In this document: positions 1 through 13,204 of the stretch, in pieces
Numbering within the stretch: position 1 is the first letter of the stretch
Layout: the number at the start of each line of letters is the position of its first letter
Assembly (NCBI GenBank): GCA_905221605.1
Contig: CAJNDS010000279.1
Coordinates: 1-64,000, forward strand
Source: Symbiodinium natans
Lineage: Eukaryota > Sar > Dinophyceae > Suessiales > Symbiodiniaceae
DNA: 64,000 bases
Direction: 5' to 3'
The notes under the pieces: model-generated
Seen by the model: only the letters and a program-made list of their open reading frames with translations
Told to the model about the DNA's origin: nothing
Database searches by the model: none
Program-made: the position numbers and the translations under genes

Positions 1-25
1 GGGGGGGGGGGGGGGGGGGGGGGGG
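1..25. repeat. Poly-G run at window edge
   Basis: 25 consecutive G, cut by the window start. Confidence 0.9.
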
Positions 26-278
26 CATTAGGGTTGAGGGTTTGTTATATAATTTTTTTTGAGACTTTAGAAACCCTAGAGGCCCGATAGAAACCCAAAC
101 CCCGGATCGTCCTCAGAAGGCTCCTCTTTCGCCTTTTCAGGAGATGAGTTAGGGTTTATAGGCGGTTTAGGGTTCGGGTTCATGGCTTAGGGTTTAGCGC
201 TTAAGCTTTATCGAATGCTCCGGAGCCTATAGAGATTAGAAAAAGCCGGTCACCAGATGCCCCGCTTTAACTCGAGAG

Positions 279-3200
279 GCCTCCTGAGCGCGACGGCTTA
301 TGCAGAGCTCTCCAGCCGGGTGGTGGCCGCTGGGTCGGTGTACGCGTATGCCCAGGCTTATGGTCCGCTCTCTCTCTCTCTCTCTTTCCTTCTTTGTTTC
401 TTTCTTTGTTTCTTTATTTCGTTCTTTCTTTCTTTCTGTCTCTCTCTCTCTCGCCCTGTTTGTGTGCTTTAAGGGGGGGGGAGGGCTTCGGGTTCCGGCC
501 TTCGGTGCCTGCGAGAAAAAAAATCGGCGGGTTTTCCTTTGATTCGAGAGCCTCTGGAATCTACAGTAAAAGGCCGTAAAGGATGCTGAGCTGGGCTTTC
601 AAGAAGGGTTTAACCTCAGCTGCACCGGTCTTTCCGGGGGGGTTAGGGTTTAGGGTTTAGGGTCTAGGATTTAGGGTTGAGGGTGTAGGGTTTAGGGTTT
701 AGGGTGTAGGGTGTAGGGGTATTGACACGTGAGCTTCTCCTGAAGGCGACGGGCTTGGGGAGGTCGACGATGGCAGTGGCAGCGCTGTGTCTCATAGCAC
801 CTGGGCACAAGCGTGTGCCCTGAGCCCTACTTCGTAGCCCGGTGGTACCCCTTTTCCCTCTTGTTCCCTTTTCAAGGTTCACTTTTCAAATTAACTCACC
901 AAAACCCGAAAAACGCATGCAGCTTGCGTCCAAAGGATACTTGCCCTAAACCAAAGGACACTTCTGGAGTTGCCCTAAACCCCTAAACCCCTAAACCCCT
1001 AAACCCCTAAACCCCTAAACCCCTAAACCCCTAAACCCCTAAACCCCTAAACCCCTAAACCCCTAAACCCCTATACCCCTAAACCCCTAAACCCCTAAAC
1101 CCCTAAACCCCTAAACCCCTAAACCCCTAAACCCCTACACCCCTAAACCCCTAAACCCCTACACCCCTAAACCGGGGAAAGGTCGAATACTCCTGGAGCT
1201 GTGCCGCAGTGGCTGTGGACTGGTCGGGGAAGCTCCTGCGTGCGAACTCAGGGCTACTCGAGGCGCGCCGGTTCGTTATTATTATTTTATTTATGTATTT
1301 TTTTATTTATTTATGTATTTATTATTCTTATTTTTTTTTTTGGGGGGGGGGGGGGGGTGGGGGGCTTTGGGGTTTATAGGGTTCATAGGGTCTAGAGGGT
1401 CTAGAGGGTTTAAAGAGTTTACAGGGTTGTTGCAGGGCTTACATTTGGGGACTTTTATAGGGTTTGGGGTTTTGAAGTTTGGGTTCTTTTGGGACTTATC
1501 TGTCGTGGGTGGGGTTGGGGCGGGTCTAGGGTTTGTGGGGGCTTAAGGGGCTTTTTGGCTTTAGTATAATCAGGGATCCCCTCGTACAGACTAGGATTCC
1601 ATGTATAGTAAGGACCCCATTAAGGTACCCCCGAATATCGTAAGCCACTAAAGAACTTGGGGACTCTAGGGCGCCTGAGTGTGTTTAGGGTTTAGGGTTG
1701 AGGGTTTTAGGGGGTTTAGGGTCTAGGTTTAGGGTTTAGGGTTTGGTGCTTCAGCCTTGTTCAGGTCAGTTTTCTGGACCCCGCCGTGTTGCTGGTGCTC
1801 CTTTGCACTGCCTTGCTCTTGGGCTTACAGTTCAAAGTTTAGGGTTTAGGGTTTAGGGTTTCGGGTTCAGAAGTGAAGAACCTTCCTAAACCAAAGCCCC
1901 ACCCAAGGCCCCACTTGGGCCTCAGAGCATGTTGTTTTCTGGAGGGGGGGGGGGGGATGATCATGATCTACATGACAAGACCTTTGGTTTGGGTTTCCTA
2001 AACTGCAAAGGGCGCATGTATTTGCACTGAAGACCCCGATTAGCCAGGATAGCGTAAGCCAAGTGCCACAGGCCCTTAGACCTTAAGCGCAAAAAACTCC
2101 CGAGAAAAACGAAAAGCAACCTGCGAAAGGCCGGACAAGGCCCTCCAAAGCCCGTAGGGTTTAGGGCTTAGGGTGGTTTAGGGTTTAGGGTGTAGGGTTT
2201 AGGGTGGGTTTAGGGTTTAGGGTTTAGGGTTTAGGGTTTAGGGTTTAGGGTTTAGGGTTTAGGGTTTAGGGCTTAGGGCTTAGGGCTTAGGGCTTAGGGC
2301 TTAGGGTGTAGGGTGTAGGGTTTAGGGGTCCCATGAGGCCCTATAGGAGGCCCCTTTAAGTGAGCCGAGGCTGGCCAGGGGCACCAAGGTCTCCAAGCTC
2401 TTCACAAACGTCAGCACCGCCGCGCGCCGGCCGCAAGAGCTTCGACGACTGGTTTATGGTTTAGGGTTTAGGGTTTAGGGTTTAGGTTAACACGCCCTGG
2501 ACGTGTTGGAGGCTTAGCGTCTATAGGGTTTCGGGCCAGTTTAGGGTTAGGGTTTCGGGCTAGGGTTTAGGGTTTAGGGTTTGGGGTTTAGGGTTTGGGG
2601 TTTAGGGTTTAAGGTTTAGGGTTTAGGGGATTGTAATTCAGAGCTTGGCTGAAGGGGCAATGATGTCGTTGTCGTGTGTTGCTTCGGATCCCGCTACAAG
2701 CCTCGCACGAGAACACTGACTGGGCTCAGGGAGTCAGAAGAACCCTAAACCCTAAACCCTAAACCCAAAAAACAGAAACGAAACGTCTGCAGGTTTTGGG
2801 GTGTCAGGGCTTGGGCTTGAGTTCTTGCGGGGCGCCAGGGTTTCCAGATTTTGGCCGAGGGTCCCCTTCGAATCCCCCGGCAGCATCTTAAAGAAGGTCA
2901 TCTCGACCCCAAGAAGGGGCCCTAGACCCTAGACCCCTGAACTGAAAACCTTAAACCCTAAACCTAAACCCTAAACCTCCCAAACCCTGAACCTCCAAAG
3001 CCCCATACAAAGGCGAAGCTTGGGCTGATCTTCTTTCTCATCGCCACGTCGCTCGCGGCCTTCGATGCCAAGAACTTGCAGCCCTTCATCCCCCAGGAGA
3101 AGCGCGACAAAGCGTTTAGGGTTTAGGGTTTAGGTTTAGGGTTTAGGGTTTAGGGTTTGGGGTTTAGGGTTTAGGGTTTAGCGTTAGGGTTTAGGAGCGC

Positions 3201-6200
3201 CGTTTAGCTGTATCTCACCCAATGGCCACCCACCCAAAAACATTAAACCCTACAGACCCGAACCCTAAACTTCCCTAAACCCTATGCCGAAACCCAGAAA
3301 CCCCAAAACCCTAAACCCTGAACCCTGAACCTAAACCCTAAACCCTAAACCCTAAACCCTAAACCCTAAACCCTAAACCCTAAACCCTAAACCCTAAACC
3401 CTAAACCCTAAACCCTAAACCCTTTCACAGATCCGCCTAACTTTCTCTCCCCAGCCTGACCAGGAGTACGGCATCGCGGGCGTTCTGCGCGGAGCCACCG
3501 ACTCCTTCTTTGGCTTCCTTGGCTTTGATGCCGTGTGCGCCTTGGCCCTCGACACCAAGGACGCAAGAGGGGGGGTTTAGGGTTTAGGGTTTAGGGTTTA
3601 GGGTTTGGGGGTTTGGGGGTTTGGGGGTTTGGGGGTTTAGGGTTTAGGGTTTAGGGTTTAGAGCTTAGGGGGAGTTCTATAGACTTTGGGGGGCGGGGTG
3701 GGGGGGGTAGATGGCCACAAAACCATGTGGTTGAAGGCTTTCGGAGAACAACCTAAGACAAACTCGGCTGGAAGAAAAGAAGGGAAGAGAGCAGCTCAAC
3801 CCGAAGCCCGAACCAAAAGCATCCAGGAGAGCCCGCGATTATCGGGATCCTTCAACTCTCTCCCCCCAAAGGGGAGTAACCCTAAACCCTAAACCCTAAA
3901 CCCTAAACCCTAAACCCTAAACCCTAAACCCTAAACCCTAAACCCTTAGCTAAACCCTTAACCCTAAACCCTAAACCGTAAACCCTAAACCCTAAACCCT
4001 AAACCCCCCCTCTCCGCCCCCCCAAAGAGCTCTGCCCGAGTCCTGTCAGCAAGCTCGCACCATGCCGCTGCTTCACCCCTAAACGCACCCCCCCCCCCCC
4101 CCCCCCCGCTACACCCCCTCGACCCTGAGCCCTCTACCTTTTTGGGCCCTAGAACCCTCTAACCCTAAACCCCCAAGCCCCTGAAACCCTGAAAAAAGCC
4201 CCTGAAACCCCCAAGCCCCTAAAACCCCCAAAACCCCCACAAAAACCCCCAAAAGCCCCGAAAAACCCTGAAAAACCCCCCTACAAACTCGACGTCGGAG
4301 GATGCCCGCAAAGTGGTGCCCTCGGCTCTCTTCCTTGGCCTCTTCGTCTCAGGTGGCCTCACGTGCCTCGCAGGCGACTGGGTTCTAGGGTTTAGGGTTT
4401 AGGGTTTAGGCGATGAGGTCCTGGGGCTCAGAGAGTTCTGGGGATTTGGGCCTCGAGAGTTCTTACGGTTCTCGGGTTCTAAGTTAGGTTAGGTGCTGGG
4501 GTTTTTGGGTTTCGGGAAGTGGTGTACGACATCTGTGCTATACCCTTCTGAAATCATGCGGGCCCTTGTAGTACGCAGACAGGACCGTAGTTCAAGAAAA
4601 AACCGACCACTTGACGCAGGCGAGTCTTGGAATCGGCAAAGTCGGATTTTTCACATGCCCAGACCCTTGAAAGATGTAACCTAAACCCTAAACCCTAAGC
4701 CCTAAGCCCTAAACCCTGAGCCGTAAGCCCTAAACCCTAAACCCTAAGCCCTAAGCCCTAACCCTAAACCCTAAACCCTAAACTCTAAACCCTAAACCCT
4801 AAACCCTAAACCCTAAACCCTAAACCCGCCCCAAACCCCCGGGAGGCTTCGCCCTCGTCGCGGCAGTGCCCGCGGCCAGCGTGGATCCAGCGGCGGGCTT
4901 TGTGTCGGCCCTATGGTCGCAACCCTTTGGACGTTTTTAGGGTTTATAGGGTTTAGGGTTTGGGGTTTGGGGTTTAGGTTTAGGGTTCAGGGTTTTCTGG
5001 GGTATTTAGGGTTTATATCGAGGGTTTAGGGTATGGAGGGTTGCCCTGGTCGTCGCCATGGATTTGTTAAGTCCCACAAAAAAACCCTGGAGCCCAGTAA
5101 GCGCCAAGGCTGCCTCCGGCAAAAGCCCCACAAGCACTAGGGGCAAGCTCAAAAAACAAAGCAAAAAAGCCCGAAAGAATCTCTGACCAATAACGCCCCC
5201 GTCAGTGCCCTCTCTACATTGGGGAGGTTTCCTGAAAATAGGGGTACCCCCCCCAAAAAAACCCTAAACCCTAAACCCTAATCCCTAAACCCTTATCAGC
5301 CCTAAACTTTTTTTTTTTTGGGGGGGGGGGGGGGGGAGTTCCCTCTAAGGGATGTTCATGCTCTTCTATTGGGGCACAAACGGGCCAATGACCCCTATGT
5401 CCCAAAATCAGCCCTATAGAAACCCTACTTAGGGTCTTCAAAAAGAAGAACTTGGTAGTGGAGTAGGTAGCCTTTAACCTTTTTAGGTTCATATATTCCC
5501 CTTTTAATCCCAAAGGTTCACCTTTTTAAAACCCCTAGGTACTGGACAACTAAGAGAAGCAGAGAGGCTTTCGAGATCCTGGGTAACGACTTTGCCGCCG
5601 CCGTCGTGGCCGCACCCCTGCCGCACTTGCGAGAAGCCTGCTGAGCTGTTTTTGTTTTGTATTTGTTTGTTTCTTGGGGAATTTTAGAGTCTTGGGGTTT
5701 GGGGTCTAGGGTTTGGGGTTCTGGCTTAGGGTTTTGGGGTTTGGGGCTTGGGGAGCTTGAGTTTGGGCTTGCTGTTGGAGTATTAGAGAGTGAGCAGCTG
5801 GGGGCTGAGGAGGAGAGCTTGACTTTGACGGCGTGTTTTTCCGGGACCTTGGATTTACCGGGTTTAGGGCCTTAGAAGGTATCCATGGGTATCCTAAACC
5901 CTAAACCCTAAACCCTAAACCCTAAACCCTAAACCCTAAACCCCAAATCCTAAACCCTAAACCCTAAACCCCTGAAGGGAACCTGTCTTAGGGTGTGCGG
6001 TGTGAGGCCATTTTGCACACAGACGAAATGTGATGGGTTCCAAATTTAGGGGCCCTCAGGCCTTAACGCCGTATAACCCTCAACCCTAAATCTTAGACCC
6101 CCTATGCCCTATACGCCCTATACGCCCTACGCCCTACGCCCCCACCCCCTTACCCCCTACCCCCTGCCCAGGTAGGGGAGTTGCTGGTACTTCCCGTGGT

Positions 6201-9200
6201 GGCCTTTGGATGCTTGTTGCCACTGGGACGCTTGCTCTGCTGCCTGGCAGAGGACTCCTTGAAAACAGGGTTGAAGGGTTGAAGGGTTTAGGGTTTAGGG
6301 TTTAGGGTTCAGGGCTTAGGGTGGACCTTGAATCAAAGCCTCCCTCCCCGGCTTGTAAAAGCTGCAGTGGCTTGCCCTATGAAGCCTCAGACTTTCAGAG
6401 CTCTCTTCAAAGGCCCCTGAGATTCGAGGACGGCTTCCTACCATCTCAGTTGGCGCGTCGGGATGCTGACCAGCCACTCCTGGCGACCTTGCTGGGAGGT
6501 ACGGCCACAGCCCTGTGCGCGGGACTGGTGCCTTTCGAGGAGCAGAACTTGGGGGGTGGGGTTTCCGAACATTAATAACAAGGGGGGAGGGGGTTCCCAT
6601 TGTGAATATGGTGAGGATTTTGCTGTCTTGGGGGCGTCGGCACCCCCCACCCGCATGTTGGGAAACGCACAGGCTGTCGTGGTGAGAGCAGAAGTCTTTA
6701 TGAGGTCTAGTAACTCTAGTACTTAGCAAATGCTTCTTGAAAGCCCTTGCCAACCAGCTGTCCAGATTTTGTCGCCTCAGTTCCTAAACCCTGAACCCTG
6801 AACCCTGAACCCTAAACCCTAAACCCTAAACCCTATTAGTCCAGTGAACCCCTTCGCTCTCATCCTTCCTTTCGCTGGAACGAGGACTTAAACGACATCT
6901 GCAGCGCGGCAGTTCTCACCTGCTTTACTTTGGCGTCGGTGTCGGCGGTCGTGGCACGACAAAAAGGCCGTCATTAGCTCTAGTAAAGTCCCCCTTAAAG
7001 ACCCACTCTAAACAGATGTGCACCAAGAGATTACAACCAGACACAAGGCTGCCGTCCCTGCATCTCCAAGCAATTTCAGAACCTAAACCCTGAACCCTGA
7101 ACCCTAAACCCTAAACCCTAAACTCTAAAGCCTAAACCCTAAACCCTAAACCCTAAACCCTAAACCCTAAACCCTAAACCCTAAACCCTAAACCCTAAAC
7201 CCCCCCCCCCCCCCCCTGTAAAAGGTGCCTTGCAAGCGCAGCTCCGCGATCTCCTGGCCGGCTTCGTCTTCTGTGCATCTTGGTAGCCCAGTGGTACCCT
7301 TTTCCCTTCTTTTGGGGTTCAAGGTTCCCTTATTAAAAAACAACCAACCCAAAAAAGGGTTTAGGGTTTAGGGTTTAGGATTTAGGGTTTAGTAAAGTTT
7401 AGGGTTTAGGGTTTCTGGGCTACCAAGGCATTTCTGGCCCTCCTGCTGCTGTCGCCGCGCTGGACCACGGACGCCGCGCTGGCCCCGACGGTGCTTCGCT
7501 GGCTCGGAGCTGAAGGCATGGCTACGGGGTGCTTGACCTCAGAACTTTCCGCCCTCTTTAGGGTTTAGGGTTTAGGGGTTTAGGGGTTTAGGGGTTTAGG
7601 GGTTTAGGGGTTTAGGGGTTTAGGGGTTTAGGGTAAAGGGTAACTTAATGCAAAAATGGGGTGGGGGGGGGGGGTGCAAGAATCCCGATGAAGGACTGTT
7701 AGTATATACCGGGGGACATCCCAAGTTAAAGGCCCTAAAGCTCCATACCCGCCCTCAAGCTCCTTGAGCCCTAAAGCCCTGTCAACCCTGCAAACCCTGC
7801 AAACCCGAAGCCTTGTAACCTCAAACCTTGTAAGCCCTAAAAACCCAGTAAATCCCTAGAGCCCTGTAAGCCCTAAAAAACCCTGCAAACCCCAAAAGCC
7901 CTGTAGACCCGAACATCCCTGCAAAACCTGTACTTTGCGAGCCCGAAAACCAAACCCTAAACCTTCTAAACCCTAACAACGCCTGAACCTTCTAAACCCT
8001 AACAACCCCTAACAAAGCCCAAAAGCCCTGTAGACCCCCAGCCAGACAGAGGAGGCCAGCTTGCCTGGCTCGACCTCATCGCGCTGCTCGCAGCCTTCGC
8101 TGCCGCGTCGGGCGCGCTGCGGCTCCAGCAGCTGGCGCAGGACGGCGGGTTTTAGGGTTTAGGGGTTGAGGGCTTTCGGGGGTTGAGGGGGTGAGGGTTT
8201 AGGGTTTAGGGTTCAAGGTTCAGGGTTTAGGGTTCAGGATTGAGGGTTTCGGGCTTAATGGGTTCAGGGGTTGAGGGTTCACGAGTGAGGGTGGGGGGGG
8301 TCCATTGACGCTGGGGCCCACTGAGCAACAATCCCGGGCTTTGCAGAACATCCCCGGGCCAGCAATCCCAACGAACACCCAAACCCTATACCCGAAACGC
8401 CAAACTTCAAACCCCAAACCCCAATTCCATCCTGCGCGCCCCTCCACCCCCGAAAACCCAAGCTAGAAACCCCCAAAGGAATGAAGCCTTCTGACACAAG
8501 GAAAGCCTAAAGCCCCCGTCCTTCTACAAGCTACAAGAAGGCCCAAGACCCCCCAGCCACCCACCTTTCTTTTGGAAACAAGAAGCCTCCTTCCCGAACG
8601 TTGCTACAAGGCGGCTACTCCAAAACTTCGAAGCCCTATAGGCCCGAAACCCCCACAGCCCGAGAAAGGATGCAAAGTCGGGGGACGGCTTGGCCTTCCC
8701 CATTTCCGTCCACCTCTCCTCTGTCCTGGCCTCCCTAGGCCTTCTGACCACCCTCCCGGCCCTTTGGAGCGAATGAAGGATTGCTTTGTCGGGTTTACGT
8801 CTGGTTGTGCTCGGTTTTGGTTGGGGGGGGGGGGGATTTGGGACGCATTCTAGGGTTGTTGTGGCTGCTTAGGCTGGTATGCTTGGGGTTGTGCTTGGCT
8901 CGCAGGCCTGCAAGCACAAACTCACCTGCAGATGACAGGGGCATTCCCCCAGAAGGCAGGTAGGTACCCAACAGCCCACTGTCTTGTTTTTGAGGGGGGA
9001 CGGGGAGGAGTGGGGGCTACACGAACCCTTCAAGAAGCCCGTGCAGACCCCAACCCTAAACCCTAAACCCAGGGCCAGGGAGGGCAAAGCCTTCCTGGCT
9101 GCGTCACGCACGTAGGGTTTAGGTTTCAGGGTTTAAGGGTTTAAGGGTTTTCTGGGTTTAAAGGCTTATCGTATTACTCCAAATCGACGACCGTCGGCTA

Positions 9201-9499
9201 TGGCGGTCGCCTCCTGAAGGCCCTGCCACAAAAGCAGCTCCGCTAGCCCTTACATGTTGCTGCCCACGTGGCTGAGAACAGAGCCCCCTTGCTAGGGGAT
9301 TTGGGGGGGGGGGGGGGGGGGATGTGGGTAGAACCCTAAACCCTAAATTGAGCATAAGAAGAGGAAGCCTCTTCCCTAAACCCTACACCGCCTACACCCT
9401 AAACCCAAATCCCTAAACCCTGCCCAAGCAAGTCGGACCGAGGCCTACAGCCTGGTCACGTGCACGGCGGCCCTGGCCGCTGTCTGGGTCGCCGCTTGA
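279..9499 (+). CDS. APC-superfamily (SLC7/CAT-like) amino-acid transporter, split gene, 5' end off the window
   Basis: Integral membrane transporter, probably for cationic or neutral amino acids. Exons read from sequence: 279-366, 582-about 617 (tentative), about 1198-1241, 1765-1829, 2370-2421, 3013-3111, 3464-3559, 4301-4373, 4846-4901, 5567-5635, 6172-6252, 6429-6539, 6885-6966, 7225-7274, 7428-7506, 8052-8140, 9443-9499 (TGA). From 1765 on, phases agree at every join. The order of pieces follows the family: AYAELSSRVVAAGSVYAY (helix 3 region), a DWSG loop, helix 5 ending LLLGLQ, then KLGLIFFLIA, GATDSFFGFLGFDAV, DTK/DARKVVPSAL across a splice, LPLGRLLCCLAE/DGFLP and DADQPLLATLLGG. Helices 1-2 lie left of the window. 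Nearly all introns start GA or GC, and short direct repeats often flank the splice sites. Family assignment is firm; substrate is unknown. Confidence 0.8.
967..1173. repeat. CCCCTAAA octamer array
   Basis: About 25 tandem copies of an 8-bp telomere-like variant with one extra C, interrupted by CCCCTATA and CCCCTACA. It lies in the intron before the exon at about 1198. Confidence 0.9.
2160..2330. repeat. TTTAGGG array with TTAGGGC and GTAGGGT variants
   Basis: Telomere-type heptamers that grade into runs of the variants GCTTAGG and GTGTAGG, upstream of the exon at 2370. Confidence 0.9.
3324..3422. repeat. CCCTAAA array in transporter intron
   Basis: About 14 perfect heptamers in the 3' part of the intron before exon 3464. 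The same intron starts with TTTAGGG at 3114. Confidence 0.95.
7275..7427. mobile_element. Introner-like TIR element forming an intron
   Basis: Perfect 13-bp terminal inverted repeats, CTTGGTAGCCCAG at 7279-7291 and its complement at 7415-7427. It is flanked by the direct repeat GCAT (7275-7278 and 7428-7431). Removing 7275-7427 by a GC donor and AAG|G acceptor restores one GCAT and joins FVFC to AFLALLLL in frame. TTTAGGG repeats have expanded inside the element. Confidence 0.8.
7560..7635. repeat. TTTAGGGG octamer array
   Basis: About eight tandem 8-bp units with an extra G, near the 5' end of the intron that starts at 7507. Confidence 0.9.
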
Positions 9500-10457
9500 G
9501 GCGCGCCAGGGCAACAACCAGACACCCCGAAACGCACCCCCTGCAAGACGCCCTTAGGATTCGGTTTTTTGGGTTTAGGTTTAAGGGTTAAGGGTTTAGG
9601 GTTTAGGGTTTGGGATTAGGGTTTAGGGTTTAGGGTTTAGGGTTGACCCTAAACCCAGGGGCTTCTGATCCATGGACCCCTGATCAGTCCGCCTTCGGAG
9701 CCCGCCTGCTCGAGATGACAGCACGCCTGGCTGGTGCCAGCACCGGTGCCGAGCTGCAGGGCGGCGCAGTCCTTTCATGCCTAGGCCTTGAGAGCCAAAG
9801 GCGGGCGCGCGAGCTTGCAGAACAGCTTGAGGGCACCCCTCCTCGAACTGCAGAGGTTGCTGACCGTGGCTGGATCTGAAGCCAACGGAGCCTTCCATTC
9901 TAAACGCCGCTAGTACCGCGAGAAGAGGGGTGCGGGCAAAATGAGCAAGCCCCCAGGGAGTCCTAATAATTCTAAGGTTGACAAAATAGGAACCCCATGT
10001 CCCCCCCAGCCCTGTAGTACCCTTGATCCTTTTTTTGGGTTCTGCGATGTTCTGGGCAAACTTATGCAATCACCCACCCCACAAAAGGGTGCCCTCATCA
10101 TACGGTGGGCTACCAAGTCGGGGTTCGCAGGGCTTACAGGGCTTAGGGGGGCCCTAGGGTTTAGGGTTTAGGGTTTAGGGTTTAGGGTTTAGGGTTTAGG
10201 GTTTAGGTTTAGGGCTAAACCCTAAATTACTAAACCCTAAGACCCTGAAGGGTGTGCAGTACGGCCTTTCGCCGAGCAGGCAACGGAGTGCTTGGCCGTG
10301 GCCCGAAGCCAGGTCGCCTTAGATGAGCCCCAAACGTTTCAGCCCTCCTTGCCGTCCTCACTTAGAGGCGCCTCACGCTCCTTACCCCGGCTAAGCCTTA
10401 AGCCGCAAGCCTCAACCCTCCCCAACTAAGAGTCTTCGAATTAGGCCGACCCGAGCC
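9500..10457. other. Spacer with one 73-codon open frame
   Basis: Contains TTTAGGG arrays (9565-9650, 10155-10215) and an unassigned + frame, about 9658-9879, preceded by CCCTAAACCCAG|G and ending in TGA (includes RLLEMTARLAGAS). It could be an exon or a UTR. A degenerate TIR-element end (GGGCTACCAAG) lies at 10105-10115. Confidence 0.4.
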
Positions 10458-13168
10458 ATGGCTTTTGATAAGCGGTGGCTGGCAGCTCTGGCATTGAATG
10501 CACTGGGCTGCTTCTTGCTCTACGAGCTGCTTGGAGCAAGCAGGGCTTTGAGGTGGCGCTCAGGAGTTTCTTAGGGTTTAGGGTTTCGAGTTTCGGGTTT
10601 AGGGTTTAGGGTTTAGTTTGGGGTTCCGGGTTTCGGGTTTCTTTCGAGCTTTCCGCTGCCTCTCTCTTGGGGTCTGCGGGTGCGGATGCTTTTGCAACGC
10701 GTAGTCTTGGTTGGCTTCAAGTCGACGGTCTGTCGACTTGTCAGCGGGGCCTCGATCTTGCTTGGTGTCATTTTGGCAGGGATACTTCCTCTAATGATTG
10801 AACCCAAGAGTGGGAAGCGCCAACTCTGAGTAAGCAAGTGTTTTTGTACGTGAGTTTGCACCAAGTCCTACATCTCAACACCTTCGCCACAAAGCTGCAG
10901 CCGAAGAAGCCCTATAAACCCTTAATCCGCCCAGACACACACCGCCTGTAACACCCTGAAATCCTTAAACCCTTAATGCCTCCTGGAGCCCACCCAAGAA
11001 ATCACACGAACTTCGACCCCCTAATTTCGCTGGTATACTTGAATATACTGACTTATTTTTGATATTCTTATTGCCTTTATTGTTACTTAACATTATTGTC
11101 TCTTCCCAGGTTCGCGAACCTGAATCTCTGGAGCCTCCCTGATTCCGGGCGCGAGCCTCCGAGCTCGGCGGCAAAGAACGCCGGGCGCAGGCTGAGCCAA
11201 ACTAAGGCCGATGGGGTTTAGGGTTTGGGGGTTTAGGGTGTAGGGTTTAGGGTTTAGGGTTTAGGGCTGAGGGTGTAGGGTTCCCAGCACACGCCAAGCT
11301 TCCGAAAGGACGTCCAAGCCCAACAGCTCAGCACGAAGTTTGTTTTGGGCTGTGAATGGCTTGGACTTACGGTGCGGGTGCATGCAGGCTTCTCGGTTTA
11401 GGGTTGGTGCTCATTAGGGTTTTCGGGCGGCCACTAGGACCCAGAGTAAGCGCTTATTCCCGTTTTTTTCGGGGAGCGGTGGGGGGGGGGGGGTTTAGGT
11501 TCCCTTAGCAGCCCCTCTAAACCAAAAAGGGCACCCTTTTTCTTTCTAGACTACTCTTGGGTCCAGGTTAGTGGTCAGGGTCCAAGCTAGAGATTGTTGG
11601 ATCACGTTGGGTTCTCTCCTATAGATCGATATTCATTGTCTGTTTACGCCCCTAAGCCCCGAACCCCAAGCTGCCTGAAGACCTTAAGCGAAGCCCTAAA
11701 ACCTTGCGCCCCATAAACAACTCCTGTCCCTAAGCAGGGAGGGGGGGGGGGGGAGGGGGCAGAGCGGGGTGGGTTAGGGCCCGTTTTCGGGTTCGTTGTG
11801 TTTGTCAGTGTTTCGGGTTTAGGGCCTATACAAGGAGGGGCCTTATAACCCAATTTACAGTTCTTGTAACTCTACTTATAACTAGGGGGGCCCCTCCTTG
11901 TAGGGATAGTCCGAAATTTTCGAGGAATCCTAAGATGCAGGTCGAGATCATCGATGGGCTCTTCCATCAGGATGGTAAGAAGATCGGCAGGCACCCGGGT
12001 AAGATCTTCGGTGCCCCGGCCTCGACATGAAAGGGGGCTGGGACTTTGGACTTCCAGCATCTTAGAGGCTCCTTTTGAGGTGTTCTGGGCGGTGGAGGGC
12101 AGGACTTACACGACATCTACCAGAACGTAGACCCCCTGAACTTCAGTTTTTTCAATCTCGGGTCTGAGTGGCGACTGGAGGTCTGTGGCACCTTGCACAG
12201 CTGAGGGTTTTTTTGTGGTCCAGTCTCCACTTCAGGGTGGTAGAACCCTAAACCCTAAACCCTAAACCCTAAACCCTAAACCCTAAACCCTAAACCCTAT
12301 CGGGATTGGCTCTCACGAGGTGTCGGTGGCAACGACTTCGCCGAGCTGGCCGATGAGCTCGGTTTCGAGGCTCCGGTCATCATAGGATCCCCTAGGGGTG
12401 TGGGGTTTAGGGTTTAGGGTTTAGGGTTTAGGGTTTAGGGTTTAGGGTTTAGGGTTTAGGGTTTAGGGTTTAGGGTTCAGCATCTCAAGTTCGAGCATTT
12501 ACAGGCCAGCAGTGTGTTCAGGCAACGGAAAAAAAGCCCACCCGCCCAAAGAATCCCATAACATTAAGAAAATAAAAGGTTTTCTTCCTACTCCAAAGAG
12601 TTTTTCCTACCCAAGTCAGACACGTTTTCAACAACATTAGGAAAAATATCCAACCTCCTTCTTCTCTAGGCACGTGGTCCACAGAATGGATTTGTTAACC
12701 ACATGTTTCTGTTTCGAGCGGACAAGAAATCCAAACGTGGTCAACAGAATGGATTAGTTAATCACATGTTTCTGTTTCAAGCGGACAAGAAAAACAAACG
12801 TGGTCAACAGAATGGATTTGTTAACCACACGTTTCTGTTTCAAGCGGACAAGAAAACCAAACGTGGTCAACAGAATGGATCGGTTTATCACATTTGGAAG
12901 CCATCTTGAGTTTCTTGAATCGATTGAGGGGCTTCAGGGGCCTCAAAAACAGGCGCGGTCATTCGGGAACTTATTCTTTGGAAGCCATCTTGAGTCTCTT
13001 GACTCTTTTGAGGGGCTTCAGGGGCCTCACAAACAGGCGCGGTCATTCAGAAACTTATTCTTTGGAAGCCATCTTGACAAGCGGGCTTCCCCACCCCGGG
13101 GGGCGAGGGGGGGGTGGTGGGGGGGGGGGGGGGGGGGGGGGGGGGGGAGGAAGGGGGGGGGAAGGGGA

Positions 13169-13204
<36 letters not shown>

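Noticed and set aside
9623-10069. 148-codon minus-strand open frame
   Set aside because: Ends in a telomere-derived LNPKP tail and shows no recognisable domain; every assembled gene here is on +.
10660-10828. Hydrophobic + frame (LLQRVVLVGF region) as an exon
   Set aside because: Falls inside intron 1 of the 224-residue gene; exons 1 and 2 join in phase without it.
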